From contig JALGAS010000008.1 in the NCBI GenBank assembly GCA_023078685.1, positions 186,001-250,000 of the forward strand: DNA of 64,000 bases, given 5' to 3'. The translations under genes and the position numbers were made by a program. The first letter of the stretch is position 1. The number at the start of each line of letters is the position of its first letter. Under the pieces are notes generated by a model. That model saw nothing but the letters and a program-made list of their open reading frames with translations. It ran no database searches and was not told where the DNA came from. The stretch comes from Neopestalotiopsis rosae. Lineage: Eukaryota; Ascomycota; Sordariomycetes; Amphisphaeriales; Sporocadaceae. This document shows positions 20,966 through 31,600 of this stretch, in pieces.

Positions 20966-22450
20966 TCAAGCAAACGACCAGCCTCCCGTCTTATTGGCAA
21001 AGAAATTATCGGGATCATACTTTTTCTTGGTCTGCTGCAACTCGCTGTACGTGGAAAAGGTGGCCAGAGGGTCCTGATCCCACGCGGCCTCGTTGAGGAA
21101 GAGCGGTAGATCGTCGGCGTCGGGGGTAGCGGCCACCATGTCCCGGAAGCTGTCCTGGATGGCGTTGTAGACCGAGTCGAAGAGCAGCGGCGGCGTGGCG
21201 AGGTCGTACGCCGTCCAGAACCAGGGGCCGTCGGGCAGCTGCATAGCATCGCCCCCTTGCGCCTTGCTCGCGTCCGTAAGGCTGCGTGACACCGGGTACA
21301 GGTAGAGGCCGGTGTGGATGTAGCTACCCTTGTTGTCCTCGGCCCATGACCTCCACGTGTCGAGCGCCGTCTTGTAGCTGTCGTCCTCAATGTGGTGGAC
21401 GCCGGAACGGAACACATTGTCGGCCCTCGTCAGCTCCGCCACAAATGGCACGGGCATGTTGACCACCTCTGTGTACGTCTTGACAGACCGCGTATCAATA
21501 AGGTGGGGAATGCTTGTGAAGTTGTCAAAAGCGGTTCCGGGGTCCTCGCCATCATAGACCACGAACAGGATGATGGCCTCGTCCAGGTTCAGGTTGACAT
21601 CTGGCGTTGAGAGCTTTTCGTAAGTGGGCAGGATCGAGGCCTTGGTATCGGTGTTGTAGGCAATAAAGTCATGAATTGCCTCCAGAACAGCATCACACTG
21701 CTCAAATAGATAGACGAGGTTTCCCGCGTAAAAGTTGCCAATGGGACGACTCTGTACCGTGTACTTTGTCACTACTCCATAGGCATTTCCACCACCGCCT
21801 CGTAGGCCAAGGAATAGATCCGCATTCGAGCTCTCGGACGCCGTCACAATCTCGCCGCTGGGAAGGACGACCTCAAGCTCGCGAAACGAGTCGCATGCTA
21901 CGCCATACTGCGGAGAGAGGTAACTCAGGCCGCCACCCAGTGCCAGACCACTTCCAACACCTGCAAGGCGACCGCCCATGACGGTCACATCAAACTGCTG
22001 GTAGTATTCGTAAAGCTCGCCCCAGTTGCTGCCCGGTTCATACGATGCCAGCGTGCTGCTCGCATCGTACGACTTGTCTGTCATTTGTTCTAGACTGACC
22101 AGAACGCCCCCGTCAACGGAGGAGAAGAAGTTGTTTGGATTATGCCCCCCAGACTTGATGGCAAACCGAGAGTCGGCTGCGCGTATGGCCTGCAAAGAGA
22201 CCGAAACATCCTGTGCAGACTGGGCATAGACGATACATGCAGGGGTGTATACACTCTGTCGAGCGTTCCAGTAGTCCTGCGTCGTTGCAATATATTCGGG
22301 GTTCAGCGGCGCTGAGACAACCTTGACTGCTCCTAGCGACGAGGTGAGATTGGCACAGGCGACTGTCCCAGCTGTACGTGTAAAGAGCCCGTGAACTGTA
22401 GAGCTGAAGGATAGAGTGCTCACCAGGAGCAGCGAAGCAGGTAGATACAT
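20966..22450 (-). CDS. Secreted FAD-linked oxidase (berberine-bridge enzyme family)
   Basis: Single exon, 494 aa, with a signal peptide (residues 1-20, ending near STVHG). It is a PCMH-type FAD-binding oxidase with the BBE C-terminal element. His103 in KSGGHNPNN and Cys186 in YGVACDS are the two residues that hold FAD by bicovalent attachment in this family. GVGSGLALGGGLSYLSPQYG and LGLRGGGGNAYGVVTKY are also diagnostic. The BBE tail KKYDPDNFF is complete. Substrates in the family include carbohydrates, alcohols and secondary-metabolite intermediates. No biosynthetic cluster surrounds it, so a role in oxidising sugars, phenols or defence compounds outside the cell is a reasonable but unproven guess. 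Confidence 0.9.
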   Translation of the reverse strand: MYLPASLLLVSTLSFSSTVHGLFTRTAGTVACANLTSSLGAVKVVSAPLNPEYIATTQDYWNARQSVYTPACIVYAQSAQDVSVSLQAIRAADSRFAIKSGGHNPNNFFSSVDGGVLVSLEQMTDKSYDASSTLASYEPGSNWGELYEYYQQFDVTVMGGRLAGVGSGLALGGGLSYLSPQYGVACDSFRELEVVLPSGEIVTASESSNADLFLGLRGGGGNAYGVVTKYTVQSRPIGNFYAGNLVYLFEQCDAVLEAIHDFIAYNTDTKASILPTYEKLSTPDVNLNLDEAIILFVVYDGEDPGTAFDNFTSIPHLIDTRSVKTYTEVVNMPVPFVAELTRADNVFRSGVHHIEDDSYKTALDTWRSWAEDNKGSYIHTGLYLYPVSRSLTDASKAQGGDAMQLPDGPWFWTAYDLATPPLLFDSVYNAIQDSFRDMVAATPDADDLPLFLNEAAWDQDPLATFSTYSELQQTKKKYDPDNFFANKTGGWSFA

Positions 22451-23893
22451 TTTCGGAAAGCCTCCTGGGGAGTTGCAGAGTTGATTAGTCCCTGCGTCAA
22501 GAAACCCAGACGTGGTGTTCTGTCCTGCATCTGTTATATATGTACTTTCATGTCCCGAGTTGTCCTGTACAGAAGCGAGCTGAAGCTTCTCGCTAATAGA
22601 CCATAGGACTCACGATACAGGCAGAAACCACTGAGGCCCATGCAGGGCAGAGCAGAGACCGTGGCTAGGTGCTCAAGTTCGAGCCACTTGCATCATCGGT
22701 GGAGAGTCATAATCCATACCCTTGCTGCATTGAATCTCGCGGCTCCGTGATGGTGGCATGTCTGTGGGCTGAAAAGTCGGTTGCTCTGGCTTATTCTTAG
22801 AAATTGTATTAGTTGTGGTTTATCCACACCACAACCACCGACAGCCGGTACTACTGCCGATTCGCACGACGAGATAAGATGTCAAGTGACGAACCTATGC
22901 ATGCTTACGAATCACTTGGAATTATCATGTCCGACATGTGCCGTGAGATGATTCCTTTCTTCGGAAGCATCGCAAATGGTGTATCACCTGATAATTTCTC
23001 CCATCTCGTAATGCTCCATGATCTAGACTCCGTAGTAAGAATAGTTTGGTGGTTGACAAGGAGTAGTGGATAATCTGCAACCACCCCAGCAGTACCTGTA
23101 CAGGGGTGGCTGAGCTGGAAATGGAGCGGCCGTCTCGACAATACGATGTGGCATGCTCGAATCGCTTGCAGATTGTACAATTTTGACATCTTGTTCGACA
23201 AATGATATTTGCCTTGAGGTCATAGGAACGAAAGTAGACCCAGCGAATGCGTCCACGGCTGTCGATGGGTGAATGAAACATCAGATCGTGACCCAGACCA
23301 CAGCTGAACGTATAGGCCCACCTTGGTTACCCTATAGGGAACTCTCCGGTCCCGTTTGAGCCTGAAGTTGTACAGCGTAGATCCGAGTTTGCCAGTCTTG
23401 CCGCAAGAGGATAATGTCGCCATGCCTTGCAGACTTTCTATTGGAACGGGATATAAGAGGCTTTCCCAACCGTTCGGGTGGGGGGCAAGGCCCATCATAT
23501 GCAAGCCTAATTATTGTTGCAGAAGACTATTGAAATGATTCGCAAGCTAGTATACAAAAGATTCGGGAGTAAGGCATCCGTACCATACATCTTGATTTTT
23601 CTATTTTCAAATGACGAGATAATGGAGTTTTCGGTTGAAAATCTTGGTCTGAAGTCATTACGAACTCCGGGGCAGGTAGTTCAGGTGGTCGGGGAGAAGT
23701 GTGCATTCGATAGAGCTGACGGATATGCTTGTGAGCTCCAACCATAGACTAGTAAGTATTCAGCAGCCGCTATGCACGAATTGTAGTTCGAGTGCAAATG
23801 CAACGTCCCAAGGCTCAGCCAGTGAACATGTAGGCATTTCTCGCCCATAGAGTCTCCCTCCAAGAAAGATCAGAACCCGCCATCGGTCGAAGT
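22451..23893. other. Intergenic, no gene seen
   Basis: Promoter side of the FAD oxidase and 3' side of the DNA glycosylase. Several open frames of 60-118 codons occur on both strands with no domain features or good splice context. Nothing further is supported. Confidence 0.4.
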
Positions 23894-25135
23894 CTACTCC
23901 ACGGCGTGTGCAATGGCATCCTTCTCCGTCTCCACGTCGCTCTCTTCTTCCTTGATCTTCTCAATTTCTTCCTCCTTGACGGCCTCACCCGCCTCACCCT
24001 TGACTTTGCCTCCCCGGAACGCCTTTCTAAGCTCGCATTTACCTGTGCTCTTTCCGCCCGCTTTGCACTCGTCACAACGTTTGCCATGGTTGATGATTAG
24101 TATGTGCAGGGCATACTTGTCCTCGTCAGGTATCCGAGCGTCGAGGTGGGCGTGCGACTCTTCGCGAGAACAGTCTCGCGGCCGCCAGCCCAAGAGTCCC
24201 GTAATGCGGTGAACGTGCGTGTCGACGGCAAAACTTTCGCGGCGCAGACAAAAGAGGAGCACGCAGCTCGCTGTCTTGGGACCGACTCCATGCATGGAAA
24301 GCATCTCCCGCATGGCGTCCTCGTCGCTGGCCTCAAAGAGGTGGTCGAGCGAATAGGTGCCGTACTTTGCCTTGGCCTGCTGTAAGATATCAATGATGAC
24401 GCGCGACTTGGACTGCGATAGTCCGCCCGACTCAATCGTCTTTTGTAGCTTCGCCTGTCCTCCTTCAACAATGGCGTCCCACTTGTCACTTCCGCCGTAG
24501 GCCTTGTCCATGGATAGCTTGGCCCGCGTGCTGTTCTTGTCGCTCGTGTTCTGGCTCAGAATGGTCCGTACCAGCGCATCCAGGACGGACCGCGAATCGC
24601 CGCAACCTGCCCTGTTGGTCGGCGCCACCACTTCCTCTGGCCGGTGGCGGTCGCCATGAAGACCCACGAGGATCTTGCGCGCCAGTTTGCACTCCTCGGG
24701 AGTTGGATGCGCAAAGTCTGGAAATGGTGATGCTTTGCTGAATTGTGCATACTGTTTCAGCTTCTTGGCCTGTAAATCTGCTTGCTTGTCGGCTTTGGTC
24801 CTTTCCTTCTTATTGATCTTTTTTGGACTAGGTGACTCTTTCTTCATTCCGTCGTCATTACCCACGCTCGCTTCTCTCTTGACTCTTTTGCGCGACCTAG
24901 GAGGGGTTGACGATGCTCTGGTTGCTTGGGCATCAAGGTCTGGCTCCTCTGACTTGACTCTCTTCACTCTGCCATTCTTTGGAGTCGCTGCAGTGGCCTT
25001 GTGACTAGGAGCATGCGTGCGGGAGTCAGGCAAGTCGGCCTCTTTCTTTACGGCAGCATTGTTGCTTGTGCTGTTGATATTCCTCTGGCTCCGCCGCGGT
25101 GTGCTGCTCGCAGCGGTGACTGCGCTACGTGCCAT
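23894..25135 (-). CDS. HhH-GPD DNA glycosylase, endonuclease III-like
   Basis: Base-excision repair glycosylase of 413 aa, single exon. The open frame continues upstream, but the ATG at 25135 (context TCATGG) begins the natural basic N-terminus. Residues 1-125 are Lys/Arg-rich and disordered with nuclear-localisation patches (RKRVKRE, KKINKKER). The catalytic domain spans about 145-375: LVRTILSQNTSDKNS, the helix-hairpin-helix MLSMHGVGPKTASCV with Lys287 as Schiff-base nucleophile, and FAVDTHVHRITG with Asp305. The Lys-Asp spacing of 18 equals that of E. coli Nth (K120/D138), so glycosylase and AP-lyase activity are expected. The Fe-S loop is altered: only Cys354, Cys357 and Cys367 remain, in spacing unlike C-x6-C-x2-C-x5-C. 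The tail is acidic and charged. The substrate (oxidised pyrimidine, mismatch or methylcytosine) is not determined. Confidence 0.87.
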   Translation of the reverse strand: MARSAVTAASSTPRRSQRNINSTSNNAAVKKEADLPDSRTHAPSHKATAATPKNGRVKRVKSEEPDLDAQATRASSTPPRSRKRVKREASVGNDDGMKKESPSPKKINKKERTKADKQADLQAKKLKQYAQFSKASPFPDFAHPTPEECKLARKILVGLHGDRHRPEEVVAPTNRAGCGDSRSVLDALVRTILSQNTSDKNSTRAKLSMDKAYGGSDKWDAIVEGGQAKLQKTIESGGLSQSKSRVIIDILQQAKAKYGTYSLDHLFEASDEDAMREMLSMHGVGPKTASCVLLFCLRRESFAVDTHVHRITGLLGWRPRDCSREESHAHLDARIPDEDKYALHILIINHGKRCDECKAGGKSTGKCELRKAFRGGKVKGEAGEAVKEEEIEKIKEEESDVETEKDAIAHAVE

Positions 25136-25828
25136 GATTCGCCCTGACAATGAAAGCAATCTGATGATCTGTCGGTCTACTAGCAAAGCTCCAAGCATGA
25201 AAAGATCGCGGTTCGAGTCCAATGAAGATGGTTTGTGAGATGAATGCCAGACTGAACGAATGAAAACTAATTCCCCGTCTATATGAGCATAATGGCGCCT
25301 TAGGCGTGTTTGAATGAAGCAAGTGGTGATGTCACTAAGGCGGTTGCGATCGGTCCCTGCGCCAGAGTTGTAGTGATCGGGCGCTAATTTCTCGGGGACA
25401 CAGGAGCACAACAGGGGACCGGATAGCGTGGGGTACTGCTAAGGCATCAACTTGAATGCGATAAGCAGGCGATATAATGTTTGCCATGACCAGATATTCA
25501 ATTCATCGGCCTTGGTTGTTCTCATCGGGCACGTTATGCCTGAACATGGTAAACGAGCACCTAGCAATGAAAGCTTTTCATCAATGAAGGCTTTGTCTAC
25601 AATTTCACCACTTGAATGCTTCCGGAGGGATGGCGGAGGTCACAAGCATTGATTGGTATGCCAGAAGTGATTATATTGCTTCGTCCCCAAAATTTCTGAC
25701 GAAATAAAAAGAAATGAGAAAAGAAATCAATTGACGCCATAGCTGATGCTCTGCGAAGCTATGCCTATATTAACAAGGAGGGTATCATGATGCATATTTC
25801 AGGGTCTCATTACTGATCAGTCTTTGAT
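25136..25828. other. Intergenic, no gene seen
   Basis: Promoter side of the glycosylase and 3' side of the Cnn_1N protein. A GGTTCGAGTCC (25211-25221) resembles a tRNA B box, but no foldable cloverleaf or A box lies upstream, so it is not called as a tRNA. Confidence 0.4.
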
Positions 25829-28640
25829 CTAGCTGCGGCCTTTCAAGCTGTTTCGTCTTCCTAAGCTCAACCATTTTCGCCGCCCGCTCTGAGGAGTGTC
25901 CGTCTCATTATCCGTTTCTGATGTTCCTGAGTGAAGTAGACTAGGAGAAACCACTCTGGAAGCTTGGGGAGTTTGTAGTTTGTCACCGCTCTTGTGCTGC
26001 TCCAAAGTTGGGGGAAGTCCACGGCTCCTCATGATTGGAGGTGGTGTCGCGCTCGTGAGATCAGAATCTAGCACTGCTGCCGGGGGCCGCCAAGGCATTG
26101 TAGCTGGCGGTGGCACACTACTCCTTCCCGAGGGCAGACTCCTTCGTGGTCGGGTATGTGCTGAATGTGCCGGGAGCCTTTGTTCTGCACCCTCATCTGC
26201 CTGGTCCTGCGAGCTTCCCAGGGATCTTCTAAAGAGTCTGTTGAGCGTACTGGATTTCTTCTGCCTCGTTGGTTGACCTGTGAGGGGCGGATGATTGGTT
26301 TTTTTGAGCGCACTTGAAACATCGCCTAGGGGTTTGGGAGGGCCTCTCATGGATGATGAAAGGGCAGCCGAGTCAATGCTGCTACTTCTCGCACGTCCTG
26401 GACCTCGTGTGGAATCGCTCCAACGGACAGGGCCCTTTCTGACCTTTAGCTTTTCCGGCGTGGTCTCGCTGCCTGTCATGCTGCTGGTCCTGGCGGAGCG
26501 ACTAGATTGCCGAAGAGGGGCGTGGATGCCGCCGTCAGGTGCATCTGGTTCAGGTGGATAGTAAACACCATCTTCTGGGGCAATCAGCGGGCTGGAGGAG
26601 AGTTGATCCATGGGGTCGCGCTTGAGACCAGGAGCTGGAGACCCCATAAAGCCGGTTCCTCGCATTGCTCCGAATATGACATCAGTCTCCCACCGTCCTG
26701 ACTCGGTGGGAAAGCTGAAGAGATCCGGGGAAGTCGAACGAGGAGCTGCGGACTTGGGATTGGGCTTTGCGCCTTCTCGCATCCAATCATCCATGTCGTT
26801 GGCTTCATCAGAGTATGCGTCAGCACCACCGTCAGAGTCGCTATCGGAATCCCAAGTGTTAGCACGATGACGGGATATTGTTGTCTCATCAGCCGAACGG
26901 GGTCGTTGAGGTGCTGTCTGCACAATTTGCTCGGGGCTAGATGCCTCCTGTCCAGAAAGTGACTGTCCCAAGCCTTTTGGGCGCTCCATTGTTGCCAATT
27001 TGGTCGATGGGCGCGAAAAGCCCCCCTGGGCCGAACTGGTAGAGATCTGAGGGGGCAAAGCTGTCACGGGTGTCATGTGGATTTCATGCGCGAGAGACTC
27101 TCGTGGAGTGACACTTGACCTTGCAGAAAGTGTTTCGTTCGAATTCTGATGTCGGCGTAACATCGAGCTCGAGGTCGTGTCTGGTGTCGGTGGGAGCATG
27201 CGGGCGTTCACCAAGTCGTCGGCATTTGGTGATGCTGTGAGTACTCGCCGTAAAGATTCTCTTTTCTCTTGGTTCGTTCTGATATGTGCCCGCTGTCTCT
27301 GTGAAATAGGTGCTGGGGCCGTTCTTGCTCCGCCAGAGGTTGTCGAGCGCAAGCCACTCTCAACAGAGAGCTTGCCATCTAGTCTTTCGAGCTGCTGCAG
27401 CGGTGACCTGATGTCGACAAACTTATTTTGCGAATCTGCCCACGCCATAGGTGTCATGATACTGGAAGCTCTAGAGCCTTCGGAAAAGTTGCGAGTATTT
27501 CTCCGTGGCCCCGGGGTTTCGATGCTTTGCATAATCAACGTGTCCTCGGGTTCGGGCGGTGAAGGCATGTGATCTGGTGTTCTCTTATTCATACCATATA
27601 CGCTCAGAAAAGAGCTCTCACTGAGCAGGCTGACGCCAGGGCTGACACTGCGATTAACACTGCGATTGAAGTCGCTCTGAAACGTGCTTGCCTCCGAGAT
27701 CTTTCGCGAATGGAAGAAGCTGCTCTTATTATGCAATATCATGTCGCGCAGATTTGCGGTACGCTCGCCGCGTTCAGACAGGAAGCTCGACATGCGCTCC
27801 AGAGTCTTTGGATCTCCAAGACGACCGGAAAAGTCAGTGGCTAAAGGAAGTCCTGATGAGTTTGGCTGGTAATGTTTTGCATCCGCGTCTCGATCAAATC
27901 TATCGATTTGTCCTGATGTGGCGGGCCTTTGTAGGTCTGCTTCGACAATGCGAACCATGGTCTTTTCTCGTTCCAGCTCGGCCACAGTCGTTTGCAGATC
28001 CACGATCATATCAATAGCCTCAAATAAGGCCTTGTCACGCTTGTCTAGCTCTCGCGCGAGGTCGTCATTTAGGCGCATCGTTTCTGCTTGCTGCGCGATG
28101 ATGCTGGCGTGCTCATCTTGCATGATCTTAGCTCGCTCTTGTGATGTTTTAGCAAGTTCTTCAAGCATGGCCTGACGTTCCCGGCGGTGATAAAGTTCCA
28201 ACTTAAGATCCCAATTCTGCTTTTTTAACTTTTCAATGGTCTAACAATGTAAGCAACGAATGGCATGGTTTTAAGAAATGGTGGGGGTGTCACACCTTTT
28301 CGATTTCCTTGATTCCCATCACATTGAGATCGTCGTCATCAGTATTGGGAGGAGTTGGACGCATTGTGGCAGTAGCAAGTTTTCGAACTGATGAGCTTCG
28401 AGACATGATACTATCGGCTCGAGCGCTCCCAGCAGAGTTACTGAGACTCCCCTCACTCATTTTCTTTTCTGCTCGCCTTTGCTGTATTCTCTGCTGCAAG
28501 AAAATTGAAGGTTTTGGAGTAGGCGCAGCGCTCGAGGCGCAGTGTGCATGGTGAAATCGGTGTGAATGTGAGCTAGGTGTACTCGTCCTAGACGGCGAAA
28601 GAGAGCTCGAGGGCTCGGTTGGTCCTCCACCGCCATCCAT
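25829..28640 (-). CDS. Cnn_1N-type microtubule-organising / spindle pole body protein
   Basis: Two exons, complement(25829..28240, 28296..28640), in phase 0, give 918 aa. The junction places KEIEK directly before TIEKLKKQNWDLKLELYHRRER. This is the centrosomin N-terminal motif 1 (Cnn_1N) that recruits gamma-tubulin complexes in Mto1/Pcp1-like fungal proteins. Coiled coil continues to about residue 190 (DDLARELDKRDKALFEA and VDLQTTVAELEREK). The rest is long, Ser/Pro/Arg-rich and probably disordered, with many SP/TP sites that fit cell-cycle phosphorylation. Before the ATG at 28640 the frame stays open for 18 codons to a TAG at a plausible acceptor (CACCTAG at about 28694), so an additional 5' exon cannot be ruled out. 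Function is inferred from the motif; the rest is poorly conserved by nature. Confidence 0.8.
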
Positions 28641-31600
28641 GATAGAGGCTCGCCGCAATTGTCTTGTTGGCAATGAAGTAAAGGTGTTCTAGGTGATGTG
28701 TGTAATTCGTGAGTTTTGTCGAGATCAAGGCGAACGCTCCCTTCTTCCTGCCTCGGCCAATGCCAGCCTCGAATTGAATGCGCCTTCCAAGCTACTGTCG
28801 AGTCAATGGTGATTTTGTCAGCTAGGGCCTAACAATAAGATCGACCTAAGGCACGGAGAGAAGGAAAATGGAAGCAAAAAGAAAACCAATCACACATACC
28901 AAGTTTCAGCTCGCCATTCGTGGTAACCCCGGGGAAAGAACGAAGAAGCTCCAAGATTTTCGAATTCTGAGCCTGAGGCTATGTCATCGGCACATGACAA
29001 GAAATCCGTCTCGTCTATGAGCGGCAAACAAGGCGGCGGAAACGGGTATAGTAAATACCACTGGCGATAGCGCAAGCAGTGCACCTGGCACCGTCGCTGT
29101 CGCTGGCTCGTGAGCAACGCTTGACCGTTGGGCGTGACTTTGGTTTTAGCCCCTCTCGGTAGCTAATGCAACGCCAACTGCTCCGAGGAACGCTCAGTGG
29201 TCAAAAAACGTGTATCGCGCTGCGTAATGGAGCATTGCGGCCTCTCCGTACACGATAGCAACCGTCTTGTTTACTGTCGCCGTTGTTTTGTTTTTTTGGT
29301 TCTTCGATAGTCAATGACGATGGTTGTGTAAGTGGTCAGTCCTGGGTAGTGGTGGAGTTGAGGTGGGAACAAATAGAGGGATGTTCAGGGTGTGGCCTGC
29401 TAAATGAGCGAAGGCTAGAAGGAAAGACAAGTGCCCGTAGCAAAGTATTGATAGGCGTTGGGTTGATGGTGTCTGATTGCTGCATGTCTCAGCTCTCGGT
29501 AAGCCTGGCGATCCGATCTGTCATGGAAGGAATGAGACAGCTCGAGACGGCAGAAGAAGAGACGAGGCAGGGCCGCAATACCAAGAAATCCAGAATTGCT
29601 ATTGTCATTTCTAGAAAGGGAGCGAAAGATTGCCTCCTTGGAGATTTTTGCCATCAAGAGAGCTTCGTTTCCGAGCATCAGGCATTACTACTACTACTTG
29701 GAAGAGCGACGCTGTCTGCAGGGGGTGCCTTAGTCCCATCTTGCCCCCGGAGCTGCCCACGATCAGAAAGGCAGAAAAACTCCACTGACAAGCCCCATGT
29801 TGTAGCGATCCCTGTTGTCTCTATGCGGTGCCTTGCATCTTGTTTGGCTGGGCTAGGCTGGGTGCTGAAAATTGGACGAGCAGAGTGACCAAAGTGACGG
29901 CTGCTAGCACGGAAGGGGCATAAGATCTGTGATATGGTTGAACGGCACCGGCGGCTTTGCCTTGGGCTGGGTCCAGGAACGTGAAATTAGCGAGTGCCGT
30001 CGTGTCTTTTAGCGCCTTGTGGATTTTCTATGCAAGTGCGCCAGCCATTTTGGCGGTGATGCACCTGGTCAGTCAGTGATGAGAAAGCGATCAATGCCAG
30101 CCATCATTGGAAAATAAGCCAGCCCTGAGCCCCGCGTTCCTTCCCACCTGTAGCTCTGCTAGCATTATCCCACCGACCCAACCAATGCCATGTGGCAATC
30201 ATGGCAACAGCAATGATCTGGTAAATCAAGCATGCATCTTTCGGCCATAGCAATTCTAGACATGCAGCAGATTGACCATTGGAAGACTCGAAGCGATTCA
30301 ACGATGGAGATGGTTTGAGAAGGCGTGTACGGTTCGAGCAAGCGAACAGTGCTACAGTATCACGCGACGGGTCATGACAGCAGGGTTTCGCGTGACGGCA
30401 CCTCTTCGTCTCCACCTGTCTATGCATGCACTTTACACGAAAATTGGAGGAGAAAAAGAAAAGAAATGTGACGATCAACAGCTCCAGACCAGTGATTTGT
30501 TGAGTGTAAGAGGACCAGGGGACGGGACCTCTGAGCTGCCTAGCCGAAAAAGAGAGCCTGAGTGTAACACACTTTTGGGTAGCGGCACCAACCGGCAGGG
30601 AGGGACCAAACGCTTCCGTCCACAACACTGGAATGGGCTGTGATAGGCGCTGACCGGGCTCTACTGGGGCAGCGTTCTTCTCGGCACAGCGGGGCTCCCA
30701 GAGAAGGGGAGGTGGGCTGGGTTTGCGTTCTCTAGGGCCTAATCCACTACAGGCTACGGGTGCTACGCAAAGGGTAGCAACGCGTCAAGGACAAGACCAG
30801 CCCCCAGATTGTGATTGATGGCACTTGGTGATGAGGGTAGCAGCCACTGTTTCTTCAACCACGGCTGGGCAGAAAGACCTGCATCGTCTCGACCCAGCAG
30901 CCCTGGGTCGTGAATGAGTGACTGTCCAGTATCGGCATTTTGAAGCAGTAATATCCCAGCAGTCAAGCGCAATGCAAGAGACTTGATTCACCTCCCAGCG
31001 ATTCTCTGGTGTTTACCTATACTCGACGCTACGATTAGTACCTCTACGATCGTGGGTCGACTGGCTGACAGAAGTTAAGCGTATCTCGAATATCGACCGA
31101 GACAACGTGAACCTTTGGAACGAATCGACGGCGACGCGGGTGTCTTCGGGCAAGGCCTGAACACGCGCAAGTCCAAGCGTAGCGCTGGCGTTCATTAGTC
31201 ACCGCCGCATGTTCTTTAATTGTTACACGGAAAGTTCGCTGTTCGTGTCCTACTGGTACGGACTGCGATTTCATCTAGACGGCTTGATATGCTCTCAAGA
31301 CCGACGAATGGGGAACCTTGTGTTTTGCATTCCGCGCGAGCTCACGCACACCACTTACTGAGGTTAACCTGCAGTCTTCGGCCACGCATGCATACATGCA
31401 GTCTCGGTGCAAACCTGCTCAAGAAAATATCTCCAGCGGCACGTACTAGATCAACTTGTGGGTGCGTTTGGCTCCTCCCTCAGGTCCGATCCGCTGCCGG
31501 CTCCAACCTTCGCGCCACCGGCGGTCTGGGTCTGCAAAATCTCGCGATTCAAGACTTTCCGAGGGCGTGTCACCTTCGAGGTCTAGGAGTCGTGAGCTTG

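Noticed and set aside
25211..25221. tRNA B-box-like GGTTCGAGTCC
   Set aside because: No A box at the right distance and no cloverleaf pairing could be drawn. It lies in the 5' leader of the glycosylase gene.
29283..29888. 201-codon open frame on the plus strand
   Set aside because: No domain, signal peptide or clear codon preference. Composition changes along its length and it lies in the likely promoter region of the divergent Cnn_1N gene.
30104..30628. 174-codon open frame on the minus strand
   Set aside because: No features, and overlapped by a plus-strand open frame of similar quality.
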